Source: Thermogutta sp.
GTDB lineage: Bacteria; Planctomycetota; Planctomycetia; Pirellulales; Thermoguttaceae
Length of the DNA stretch: 7,679 bases
Direction: 5' to 3'
Assembly: GCA_012798155.1 (NCBI GenBank)
Contig: JAAZNR010000201.1
Coordinates: 1-7,679, forward strand
Each line of letters starts with the position of its first letter. The first letter of the stretch is position 1. Under the pieces are notes generated by a model. The model saw only the letters and a list, made by a program, of their open reading frames with translations. It made no database searches and had not been told where the DNA came from. The position numbers were made by a program, and so were the translations under genes. This document shows positions 1 to 6,863 of this stretch, piece by piece.

Positions 1-1583
1 GCACGATAGAAGTGCGGAATGCGGAGGCACTCCAGCTCCAAATACTCGCCGATGTCGACGCTGGGGCCTAAATAGTCGTTCAACAATCGTTGATAGATCG
101 ACGTAAACAGCTCCAAGGTGGGGGGTTCGCCCTGCCGGACGGCCTCGTGCACCGTTTTCTCGAACTCGGCGAACATGGTCTGCCGGAAGATCGTCCCGCG
201 GATCGCGTCCAGCTCATGGTTGATGATCGAGGCCCGTTCTTGGTCGGACTCGGCCTGCTCCAGGAGCCGGCGGCTCAAAAGCTGCTCGTTGAAGGTGCTG
301 GCCGCCTCGGCCACGAGGATCGGGTACTGATAATAGACATACGGCTGGTTTTTCGCCGAGTAATACGTGTGCATCGAATGGCCGGCCTCATGGGCCAACG
401 TAAACACATGGTCCAGCACGTCCTCTTTGTAATTCATGAGGATGTAAGGATCGCTGCGGTAGGCGCCGGAACTGAAGGCCCCGCTCTGCTTGTTCCGATT
501 CTCGTAGCGGTCGCACCAGCGGCCCAGCAGGCCCTTGCGGAGAATGCGGCAGTACTCCTCGCCCAACGGTTCCAGGGCCGCCAGGACCATCTCCACGGCC
601 TCCTCCCAGGTGCGGCGTTTCTTCATCCCCGGCACCAGGGGGACGTACAGGTCGCAGGGTTCCAAATGTCGCAGCCGCAGCCGGCGGCGGCGCAATTCGT
701 AGTAACGATGCATGTGCCGGAGGTTGTCTCGCACGGTGTGGATGAGATTGTCGTACACGCCGACCGGCACGTTGTCGGGGAAGAGGGCCGCCTCCAAGGC
801 GCTGGAATAATTCCGTGCCCGCGCGTGGTAGTTGTCGCCGTGGATCGAGCCGCCCAAGGCCGCCGCCAGCGTCCGCTTGTGCTTGTCGTACTGGGCATAG
901 TAACGATGGAAGGCCTCCCGGCGGACCTCGCGATGCGGCGATTCGAGCAAGGAGAGGTAGTTGCCGTGCGTCAGCGGCACCGGCTCGTTGCGCTCGTTCC
1001 GCACCGTGCCGAATTCCAATTCCGTGTCGTTGAGCTGGCGGAAGACCTGCTTGGGGGCCTCCAGCATCTCGGTTTGCATGGCCAAGAGCCGCTCCTCGGC
1101 CGGGCTCAGGGTATGAGGCCGGTAACGGAGCAGGCGTTCCAGGAACAGGTGATAGGGCTGAAGCGCGGCATCGGCCATGTATTCCCGCATGCGAGCTTCG
1201 GGGATCGCCAGCAATTCCGGCTGGAGGAAACTGGCCGCCTCGTTGACGCGGCTCAACTCGGCCATGAACCGCCCGACCATCCGCTGCGGCTCGGATTCGG
1301 CCTGGTCCTCCGTCAATCGCAGATGGGCATACACCCCCAACCGCTCGCCCTGTTCGTCCACGGAGAAATGGAACGCCAGTGCCTCGGCGATCACGGCCGG
1401 CCCCTCGGCCAGGCGGCCCTGAAAGCCCGCATATTCCGCGATTCGCTCCTTCCACTTACGGAAATCCCGCTCCCAAGCCCGGTCGCTTTTATACAGGCTG
1501 GACAAGTCCCAGCAAGCGTCGGGTCCGACGTCTTTCCGAAGGGGGACATCATGACTACCTGCCTTGCTTCGTGCTTTTGCCAT
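1..1583 (-). CDS. pepF: Oligoendopeptidase F (M3 family zinc metallopeptidase), C-terminus cut by window edge
   Basis: This is a cytoplasmic zinc endopeptidase that cleaves short peptides, here the first 527 residues. The zinc site is visible: HEAGH at residues 398-402, with the third ligand Glu426 in LVAEAAS, 28 residues after the first His, as expected for the M3B family. The N-terminus contains WDLSSLY (about residues 25-31), typical of PepF, and the last visible residues are RIPHFYR, which normally sit about 70-80 residues before the end of a roughly 600-residue enzyme. The protein is therefore truncated only by the window. ATG at 1583-1581 was chosen because family similarity begins about 20 codons later. 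A weak AGGA lies 10 nt upstream. The frame is open upstream as far as the cstA stop, so a longer start at a TTG cannot be excluded. The gene lies 117 bp downstream of cstA on the same strand, which fits peptide uptake followed by hydrolysis, though that link is inference. The long plus-strand open frame across this gene is a shadow. Confidence 0.95.
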   Translation of the reverse strand, partial: MAKARSKAGSHDVPLRKDVGPDACWDLSSLYKSDRAWERDFRKWKERIAEYAGFQGRLAEGPAVIAEALAFHFSVDEQGERLGVYAHLRLTEDQAESEPQRMVGRFMAELSRVNEAASFLQPELLAIPEARMREYMADAALQPYHLFLERLLRYRPHTLSPAEERLLAMQTEMLEAPKQVFRQLNDTELEFGTVRNERNEPVPLTHGNYLSLLESPHREVRREAFHRYYAQYDKHKRTLAAALGGSIHGDNYHARARNYSSALEAALFPDNVPVGVYDNLIHTVRDNLRHMHRYYELRRRRLRLRHLEPCDLYVPLVPGMKKRRTWEEAVEMVLAALEPLGEEYCRILRKGLLGRWCDRYENRNKQSGAFSSGAYRSDPYILMNYKEDVLDHVFTLAHEAGHSMHTYYSAKNQPYVYYQYPILVAEAASTFNEQLLSRRLLEQAESDQERASIINHELDAIRGTIFRQTMFAEFEKTVHEAVRQGEPPTLELFTSIYQRLLNDYLGPSVDIGEYLELECLRIPHFYR

Positions 1584-1593
1584 GCGCGCGAGG

Positions 1594-1656
1594 TCCTGTA
1601 GCAAACGTTGGAAAAACTTCAGCAAACGCTGGGAACACTGTAGCGAACCTTGGGAA
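1594..1656. repeat. Three tandem 21-bp repeats between cstA and pepF
   Basis: Three adjacent imperfect 21-bp units lie at 1594-1614, 1615-1635 and 1636-1656, sharing the plus-strand core GTAGCAAACGTTGGGAA with a few substitutions per copy. They end 10 bp upstream of the pepF start codon, so the pepF leader probably contains them. The unit length is a multiple of three and the stretch has no stop in the pepF frame, where it would read as three heptads (FSQGSLQ, CSQRLLK, FFQRLLQ). I favour a non-coding repeat, because PepF similarity starts only after the chosen ATG. Two helical turns of DNA per unit would also suit a repeated protein-binding site, but nothing proves it. Confidence 0.85.
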
Positions 1657-1700
1657 AAGGTCTCGGGCCGGCCCCCAACTCGAGCCGCCGATCGCCCCGA

Positions 1701-3620
1701 TCAGCGGGTCGCCGCGGTCTCGGCGGAACCCGTTTCCTCCACCATCACGGCGGATTCAGGCTCACGGTAGGGCACGGGTCCTCGCAAGAACGCCAAGACG
1801 CCCTCCACGACCAGCCAGACGGCCATCACGAGGACGATCACCGTGGTTACGAATAGGGACCATTTCTCTTGCTGATAGAACTGGATCAAGTTCCAGCCCA
1901 TGGCCCAGCTTGTCATGCCCAGCATGAAAAGCATGGGGATCAAGGTGTACCACACCACGCGGCGGTGCTGATAGAGGTAGACGCTGACCAGGAGCAAGGC
2001 CAACCCCGCCAGGAGCTGGTTCGTGGTGCCGAAGAGCGTCCACAGGGCCTTTCCGGCGGGCACGACGGCGAAGAAGCCGATCCCCAGCACGGCCGCGAGG
2101 GAAGCCACGGCGCGATACGTAAACAGGGGGATGCGGAGCGATCGGCCGATTTCCTCGACGTTGAACCGCAGGAGCCGCGTCGCCGAATCGAGGGTGGTCA
2201 AGGCGAAGGCGGTCACGGTCACAGCGATGAAGGTCCGGCCTAGGGGGACGGGGACGCCGACCTGGGACATGAGATTGGCCCCGCCGCGGACGACGGCGTT
2301 GAGCTGCATGGCCAGGCCCCCGCCGCCGATGGCGCTCCAGCCCGCGTAGAGGCCCCCTTCGCCCCAATCCGCCCGGCTCAAGGCCGCCGTGCAGGCCGCG
2401 ATCACCAGGACCGCGAGGGCGGCCTCCGTCAGCATGGCGCCGTAACCGATGGGCACGGCGTCGGATTCCCGATCCAACTGCTTGACGGTGGTCCCGCTGG
2501 AGACCAGGGAATGAAATCCGCTGGCCGCACCGCAGGCGATGGTCACGAAGAGCAGCGGAAACATGGGCGGGGCGTCGGGGATATCCCAACGGACCATGGG
2601 GGCGTCGATGCGGGCGAACTCGCTGCCGGTGATCGCCGCCGCCGCCAGCCCTGCCCCCAACAGCAGCAGCGCCACATAGAGCTGAAAACTGTTGATGTAG
2701 TCCCGCGGTTGAAGCAGCAACCAAACCGGCAAAATGGACGCCAAGAACGCATACCCCAGAAGGACCGCGATCCAGGCGTAATTGATCTTCCACAGCACGC
2801 TGCCCGGCCGGTTGATGGCGCCCAACTCGGCGACGGCTTCGCGCTCGCCGCGGGCCTCGAAGAAGTCCACGGCCGACCGCGCGCCGTAGGGGCGATCAAA
2901 ACCGGGCCGACCCATTTCCGGCTTCGCGGCCTTGGCCTCTTCCAGCAAGGACTGGGTCTTCGGCGAGCAGAACCAGGCGTAGCTCAAGACCGGCTGCTCG
3001 ACTCCGTAGACAATCAGGCCCGCGAAAATCGCCACCGCCACAAGCGTAGCGGGAAGCAAGCGGACCTTGAGACGATAGACGGCCAAACCGAACGCCACCG
3101 CCACCACCATCAGTCCCGCCGCGGGAATGATAGCATCGGGATTGTAATTGACGAACATGTCGGCCAGCGTGTTGCAGAACGCGCCCATGGCCACCGACAT
3201 CAGAAAGAAGATGATCAGCAGGGACAGCAGCCTGGCCCGAGAACCCATGAGATAATACGCCACCTCGCCCACGGATCGTCCCCGATGCCGAAGACTGATG
3301 AGGAGAGCCCCCAAGTCGTGAACCGCCCCGATGAAGATGGAGCCGAGCACGACCCACAGCAAGGCGGGCACCCAGCCCCAGATGACGCCGATGGCCGGCC
3401 CCAGGATCGGCCCCAAGCCGGCGATCGAGGCGAAGTGGTGGCCGAAAAGAATGGGGATTCGGGTAGGCACGTAGTCCACGCCGTCCCGCATGGTGTGCGA
3501 GGGCGTGGCGCGACGCGGGTCGAGTCCGAAGAGGCGTCCCAGGAATCGCCCGTAGGTAAAATACGCCGCCACCAGAAGGGCGATTGCCGCCAATGCCATT
3601 ACCGCCGCGTTTTCCAACAT
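1701..3620 (-). CDS. cstA: CstA family carbon starvation protein (inner-membrane peptide/pyruvate transporter)
   Basis: This is a 639-residue polytopic inner-membrane protein of the CstA/BtsT family, whose studied members import pyruvate or peptides under carbon limitation; the substrate here is unknown. Family signatures run in order: an N-terminal membrane helix (MALAAIALLVAAYFTYGRFLG), then HHFASIAGLGPILGPAIG and GSIFIGAVHDLGAL in the first 120 residues, LPVWLLLQPRDYINSF around Asp307, GFHSLVSSGTTVKQL, and a C-terminal half of further membrane segments ending in a short polar tail. The ATG at 3620-3618 was chosen because a strong Shine-Dalgarno (GGAGAGG) precedes it and the helix begins at once. 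An in-frame upstream extension of about 100 codons to 3920 reads only through repeats and low-complexity Arg/Ser/Gly sequence and is rejected. About 60 polar residues (217-275) separate two membrane segments just before LPVWLLLQPRDY, which looks longer than in typical members. No two-component regulator gene is adjacent. pepF follows after 117 bp. Confidence 0.94.
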   Translation of the reverse strand: MLENAAVMALAAIALLVAAYFTYGRFLGRLFGLDPRRATPSHTMRDGVDYVPTRIPILFGHHFASIAGLGPILGPAIGVIWGWVPALLWVVLGSIFIGAVHDLGALLISLRHRGRSVGEVAYYLMGSRARLLSLLIIFFLMSVAMGAFCNTLADMFVNYNPDAIIPAAGLMVVAVAFGLAVYRLKVRLLPATLVAVAIFAGLIVYGVEQPVLSYAWFCSPKTQSLLEEAKAAKPEMGRPGFDRPYGARSAVDFFEARGEREAVAELGAINRPGSVLWKINYAWIAVLLGYAFLASILPVWLLLQPRDYINSFQLYVALLLLGAGLAAAAITGSEFARIDAPMVRWDIPDAPPMFPLLFVTIACGAASGFHSLVSSGTTVKQLDRESDAVPIGYGAMLTEAALAVLVIAACTAALSRADWGEGGLYAGWSAIGGGGLAMQLNAVVRGGANLMSQVGVPVPLGRTFIAVTVTAFALTTLDSATRLLRFNVEEIGRSLRIPLFTYRAVASLAAVLGIGFFAVVPAGKALWTLFGTTNQLLAGLALLLVSVYLYQHRRVVWYTLIPMLFMLGMTSWAMGWNLIQFYQQEKWSLFVTTVIVLVMAVWLVVEGVLAFLRGPVPYREPESAVMVEETGSAETAATR

Positions 3621-3625
3621 GGCCG

Positions 3626-3635
3626 ACCTCTCCCC
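3626..3635 (-). promoter_or_regulatory. Ribosome binding site deciding the cstA start
   Basis: On the minus strand GGGGAGAGGT lies 5 nt before the ATG at 3620. It is a close match to the anti-Shine-Dalgarno complement, and it fixes the start at 3620 rather than at the far upstream in-frame codon at 3920. Confidence 0.8.
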
Positions 3636-3753
3636 GCGCAAAGCCGCGCAATCCGCGATTGCCGTCGATTTGTGGCAGGACTTCCCCGCGACGCCCCCCG
3701 CGCCGCTCCCGGCGGAACGCGATCCAGTCCGATCAAGCTCCCGCGCGATTTGG

Positions 3754-3811
3754 AGCACGTTTCCGCGCGCCCTCCAGGATACAGCACGTTTCCGCGCGCC
3801 CTCCAGAATAC
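3754..3811. repeat. 29-bp tandem duplication upstream of cstA
   Basis: Two directly adjacent 29-bp units, 3754-3782 and 3783-3811, differ at a single position (GGATAC versus GAATAC near the end). The shared core on the plus strand is CACGTTTCCGCGCGCCCTCC. The copies lie 134-191 bp upstream of the cstA start codon, outside any gene I accept. On the minus strand each unit begins with CTGGAGGGCGCGCGGAAACG, which resembles short dispersed intergenic repeats of GC-rich PVC-group genomes; that resemblance is from memory and unverified. Near-identity implies a recent duplication or active homogenisation. Confidence 0.9.
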
Positions 3812-3865
3812 TTCGCCGAGGAAAAGGCGGCAACACGGTCGCAACGCCCTTTCCGCGGTGTGGAC

Positions 3866-3960
3866 GTCGATACGAGGCCGGGGAACGCCGATACGAGGCG
3901 CGCGGAGGTCGAGCGGACATCCATAAAAGGAATGGGCGGCTCGATAGTCGATACGAGGCC
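3866..3960. repeat. Three copies of a 14-bp GTCGATACGAGGCC-type element
   Basis: GTCGATACGAGGCC occurs exactly at 3866-3879 and again at 3947-3960, with a third copy, GCCGATACGAGGCG, at 3887-3900. The invariant core is CGATACGAGG. The start-to-start distances are 21 and 60 bp, so the third copy is not part of a regular tandem array. All copies are in the same orientation in the gap between the glycosidase gene and cstA. They could be operator sites or members of a dispersed intergenic repeat family; the sequence alone does not decide. Confidence 0.8.
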
Positions 3961-4040
3961 CAGGGACGACGACAGGGGGCGTGGGGCCGCCGTCAGCCGA
4001 TCCCGCCAAGCCCCGTGATCCGGGCCGCCAACCGCCGCCT

Positions 4041-6683
4041 TCATGGCGAGCCGATTCGCAGGACCCGCGTGACGCCCTTCTGCAAGTCCAGGCTGATCTT
4101 CGGTCCGCTGCCAACGGCCTCGCCTGTCAAGAGGTCGATTACCGGGACCTCGGTCTCCGTGTCGATCTCCCCCGCACCGTCGGCGGCCGCATGGAGCACG
4201 AGAAACGGACCGTTGGCATATACGTTGCAATCGCTCCGGGTAAACAGGTGAACCCCGGCTCGTTCGGCAGCCAGACGGAGCAGCTCACTCGTCAAACCCG
4301 GAGGCCCCACGAACAGCGACCAACCGCCGCCGGTTCGTCGCAAGGCTACGGCCGGCGTTCCGTCGGGATAGACGAACAGGGTTTCGTCGGGCTTGGCGTC
4401 CACAGGGGCGAACAGCGGCCGGATGGTTTGTCGCGTGCCGAACTCTTGCCCCAACCCCAGCCGTTTTCCCGCCTCCGTCGGGACGGCCCAGGCCTGAGGT
4501 TGCGAGGTCTCTTGCAGCCGGAATCCGGTCAACTCTTGCATCGCCTCGGGCGGCGCGATGCGATCCGGTTCCTGATAGGCCGGCGCGTAGCACCAGATTC
4601 TCGTCGCCCCTTCCGTCTCGCTGAGGATCGCCCGTCGCTGCTCGGGCGTGAGGCACCAGGGGGTGAGGAACACGTACATTTTTGCCCGCACGCGACCCGC
4701 CGTCACGTCGTCCAGCAGATACTGCCCGTAGGGGGCTCCCATGCGTCCCAGGGGTCGGCGGACCTCGTACACGGCCGGCCGGGTCAGCTTGTCGCCGCCG
4801 GCGGCGACGCGAATCATGCTCTGCTCATCGATCACGGCCGCGACCTCGGGCCGAAAAGGCCTCGGCCGTTGCAGGAGGGCCTCGTCCAGCGGCCGCAGGG
4901 CCTCCATTCGCGCCCACATGGCCGGTTCGTCGAACCAACCGCTCGCGCCCAGGTCCATCCACCAGGTCCCGAAATTGCGGACGGCGCATTGGCCCGTGTT
5001 GCGCAGAAGCATGGCGTTGGTTTGCTCCAAAGTGTCGGCCCCGTCCTGCCAACCGGGAAACCGGCCGGTGGCGATATGGGTACGCGTGTCGTCTTCGTAG
5101 AGCCACATCTTTCCGGCCAAAGCCACGCTTTCGGCCGCCGTCATGGCCGGCGCGCTCTGCCCCAGGCCGCGATCGAAATACGAGATCGGCGAGCAGAGGA
5201 CGTCGATGTCCGGGCACTGGAGCACCTGCCGCAGCGCGTAGTGCCCCGAGACGGCGGGCCCGTTGGCGATCGCGCCGAACTCGAACACATAGCCGTAAAA
5301 GAACACCACCAGCTTGCGCCCTTGCGAGGCCTCGCGGACCGCCCGCGCGAAATGGCAGACGCACTCCGCCATCATCTCCTGCTGGAATTGGGCGAAGTCG
5401 ATCAAGGGTCGTTCCCGCACCGGGTCGCGCAAGGTGCCGGCGGGCGCGGCGCGGCGGGCCTCGGGCGACGGCACGACGGCCTCGGCGCACCGCACGGCCG
5501 GATCGCCCCACGCCGCCTGCAATGCGGCGTCCGATCTGTAGCGCCCCTCCAGCCAACGCCGCCAGGCGGTCTGCGACGCCTGCGAGTAGCCGTTGAGCGG
5601 CGAGAGCCATGTGTCCTCGTAGAACCACTCGCCCGTATTCTGGCCGCACGGGTGGTAGCCGGCCACGTGTTCGCCGAACTCGGCCTCCAAATGCTCGACC
5701 AATGCCCGCAGGCGGTCCGCCGCATCGCGCCGGTATTGGGGCGAGGCCGGCACGGCCGGTCGCCGCTGCTGGCCGCCGCGATCCCACAACATCACGTCGT
5801 CGGGATTCGCCTCGCACCACCAGGCGGGCGGATCCATCGGGATGCGGGGAAGCAGCATGGCCTTCGGATTCGCCTCCAGCACCCGGCGGCAGGCCTGATC
5901 CACCGAAGACCAATCCACCGCGTCGCCCGGCTTCGGCCAAGGCATGTCGATGGGAAAACTCACGAAATCGACTCCCGCCTCCGCCGCCAATTGGATTTGC
6001 GAGGCGAAATGGCCGGGCGGTCCCCCGAGGTACACAAAACGCTGTCCGGGCCGATACAAGGCAATGTTCAATTGCCGGGACGGTTCGGCCCGTGCCCAAA
6101 AACTCACCTCGTAGCGATGGCCTTTCGTCAACGTGAGGTTGGGGTGGTGGTAGATGTGAAAGTCGGGCCAGTTACCATCGGCGGGGGCCTTTAGCACGAT
6201 CTTCAGACCCGCGCTACCGTCTTTGCCCTCGTCCGGCGCGACCTCAATTGACCCCACCGTGTTGCGTTGATCGGGGGGCCAAACGGACCATTCCCGCGTG
6301 AAGTCGTCCATCCCACCCTCGAAGCGGCAAGGCGGCAGCACCTCGTGCCGATCGGTCAGGTCGAGGATGCGAACGTCATCCAAGACCACCGTCCCCGGCT
6401 CGGTCCCGAAGCGGAAATGGAGGGTGGCTCGGCCGGGTTCGTCGTCCTCGGCCGTGAATTGAAATGCGACCTGTTGGGCCTGGGGTCCCACTCGTATCAG
6501 GCCGGGGCCGGGCGCGCCCCAGAACATGCGGGCACGGACGGGCTTGCCGTCGACCGCCAGGCGGGGCGCGCCTTCAAGCACCTCCACCCGCACCGTCTCC
6601 AGGGCTTGCCCGCCGCCCGCCCAAAATCCCGCAGGAAGCACAATGAGGCACACCGCCGCGAACCGCGAACGTAATCGACGCAT
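4041..6683 (-). CDS. Secreted GH42-like (clan GH-A) glycosidase with N-terminal carbohydrate-binding-like domain
   Basis: The protein has 880 residues and is probably exported to hydrolyse glycans; its substrate is unknown. A signal peptide is visible: MRRLRSR, then a hydrophobic stretch, with likely cleavage after GGGQA near residue 27. Residues about 115-215 (FEGGMDDF to ALYRPG) resemble a CBM4/9-type beta-sandwich. A TIM-barrel region follows from about 230. NTGEWFYED places a candidate acid/base at Glu352, and KMWLYEDDTRTH a candidate nucleophile at Glu530. The spacing of 178 is close to that in GH42 beta-galactosidases. Residues about 610-740 (RPLGRMGAPYGQYLLDD, AKMYVFLTPWCLTPEQR) look like the GH42 trimerisation, GATase-like domain, followed by a short C-terminal beta domain. 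ATG at 6683 was chosen because GGGAGGG lies 7 nt upstream and the signal peptide starts there; an in-frame GTG at 6710 is the alternative. Overall similarity to true GH42 seems weak, so it may belong to an unassigned GH-A family. Confidence 0.82.
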   Translation of the reverse strand: MRRLRSRFAAVCLIVLPAGFWAGGGQALETVRVEVLEGAPRLAVDGKPVRARMFWGAPGPGLIRVGPQAQQVAFQFTAEDDEPGRATLHFRFGTEPGTVVLDDVRILDLTDRHEVLPPCRFEGGMDDFTREWSVWPPDQRNTVGSIEVAPDEGKDGSAGLKIVLKAPADGNWPDFHIYHHPNLTLTKGHRYEVSFWARAEPSRQLNIALYRPGQRFVYLGGPPGHFASQIQLAAEAGVDFVSFPIDMPWPKPGDAVDWSSVDQACRRVLEANPKAMLLPRIPMDPPAWWCEANPDDVMLWDRGGQQRRPAVPASPQYRRDAADRLRALVEHLEAEFGEHVAGYHPCGQNTGEWFYEDTWLSPLNGYSQASQTAWRRWLEGRYRSDAALQAAWGDPAVRCAEAVVPSPEARRAAPAGTLRDPVRERPLIDFAQFQQEMMAECVCHFARAVREASQGRKLVVFFYGYVFEFGAIANGPAVSGHYALRQVLQCPDIDVLCSPISYFDRGLGQSAPAMTAAESVALAGKMWLYEDDTRTHIATGRFPGWQDGADTLEQTNAMLLRNTGQCAVRNFGTWWMDLGASGWFDEPAMWARMEALRPLDEALLQRPRPFRPEVAAVIDEQSMIRVAAGGDKLTRPAVYEVRRPLGRMGAPYGQYLLDDVTAGRVRAKMYVFLTPWCLTPEQRRAILSETEGATRIWCYAPAYQEPDRIAPPEAMQELTGFRLQETSQPQAWAVPTEAGKRLGLGQEFGTRQTIRPLFAPVDAKPDETLFVYPDGTPAVALRRTGGGWSLFVGPPGLTSELLRLAAERAGVHLFTRSDCNVYANGPFLVLHAAADGAGEIDTETEVPVIDLLTGEAVGSGPKISLDLQKGVTRVLRIGSP

Positions 6684-6690
6684 CGCTTGT

Positions 6691-6697
6691 CCCTCCC
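6691..6697 (-). promoter_or_regulatory. Ribosome binding site deciding the glycosidase start
   Basis: On the minus strand GGGAGGG lies 7 nt before the ATG at 6683. It supports this start over the in-frame GTG at 6710, which would place these bases inside the coding region and put nine residues in front of the signal peptide. Confidence 0.75.
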
Positions 6698-6724
6698 AAG
6701 AACCCCGCACACAAATTCGCGCCG

Positions 6725-6777
6725 CGGAGCGCCCTCCGGCGAGCGCATCCGCTCAAAACGAGCGCATCCGCCCAAAA
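6725..6777. repeat. Three consecutive 5-bp-stem/4-nt-loop inverted repeats, two within a 19-bp direct repeat
   Basis: Three small inverted repeats stand in a row in the 180-bp gap between the oxidoreductase and glycosidase genes: CGGAG-CGCC-CTCCG at 6725-6738, GAGCG-CATC-CGCTC at 6741-6754, and GAGCG-CATC-CGCCC at 6760-6773 (one G-U pair in minus-strand RNA). The last two belong to adjacent 19-bp direct repeats, 6740-6758 and 6759-6777, that differ at one base. Read on the minus strand, the hairpin at 6773-6760 is followed by GTTTT, so it could be a weak intrinsic terminator for the oxidoreductase. Equally, the palindromic repeats could be an operator for the glycosidase gene, whose start is 42 bp further on. 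Confidence 0.75.
6755..6773 (-). terminator. Possible weak Rho-independent terminator after the oxidoreductase gene
   Basis: On the minus strand GGGCG-GATG-CGCTC folds into a 5-bp stem with one G-U pair and is followed by G and four T. It lies 90 bp downstream of the oxidoreductase stop. The stem is short and the T-run only four, so efficiency would be low. The same bases form part of a repeated palindrome and may have a different role. Confidence 0.25.
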
Positions 6778-6863
6778 TAAGAAGGCTGGATTCCACTGTC
6801 TTCCCGGCCGCACATCCCCTCCGCGGCAAGCCGTAGCAAGCCGTTTCTTCCCGATTCGCGGGC

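Larger units (their letters stand above)
3621..4040. other. 420-bp intergenic region with two repeat families, no gene recognised
   Basis: This gap lies between the stop of the glycosidase gene (4041) and the start of cstA (3620). Open frames cross it on both strands, but they are low-complexity, Arg/Pro-rich and lack conserved features, so I see no gene. It holds a 29-bp tandem duplication (3754-3811) and three copies of a 14-bp element (3866-3960), both annotated separately. The cstA promoter should lie here on the minus strand, but I could not identify a convincing -35/-10 pair. A short AT-richer patch at 3919-3932 (CATCCATAAAAGGA) stands out against the GC-rich background. No strong hairpin with a T-run marks the end of the glycosidase transcript. 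Confidence 0.7.

Noticed and set aside
90..1601. A 503-codon plus-strand open frame opposite pepF
   Set aside because: The minus strand encodes an unmistakable M3 peptidase with an intact zinc site, and the plus-strand translation shows no conserved motif.
1661..1700. A terminator after cstA involving the GGGCCGGCCC palindrome
   Set aside because: The palindrome leaves no workable loop, and the following T-run is only four bases at some distance, so I could not support a terminator.
3621..3920. A 100-codon N-terminal extension of the cstA reading frame
   Set aside because: It translates the 29-bp and 14-bp repeats into low-complexity Arg/Ser/Gly sequence, while a strong ribosome binding site and the first membrane helix mark the start at 3620.
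2511..3926. A 471-codon plus-strand open frame opposite cstA
   Set aside because: Its His/Arg/Gln-rich translation mirrors hydrophobic codons of the membrane protein on the other strand, and it runs on into the intergenic repeats.
3754..3960. Possible CRISPR array in the cstA upstream region
   Set aside because: The 29-bp units are directly adjacent with no spacers, the 14-bp elements are too short and irregularly spaced, and no cas gene is present.
3981..6194. A 737-codon plus-strand open frame opposite the glycosidase gene
   Set aside because: It is the antisense shadow of a well-supported gene. The translation is rich in His, Arg, Gly and Pro with no recognisable domain, as expected from GC-rich third positions.
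6826..6845. Two 10-bp units GCAAGCCGTA/GCAAGCCGTT downstream of the oxidoreductase stop
   Set aside because: Two short copies with one mismatch are within what chance or simple slippage gives; no structure or role is evident.
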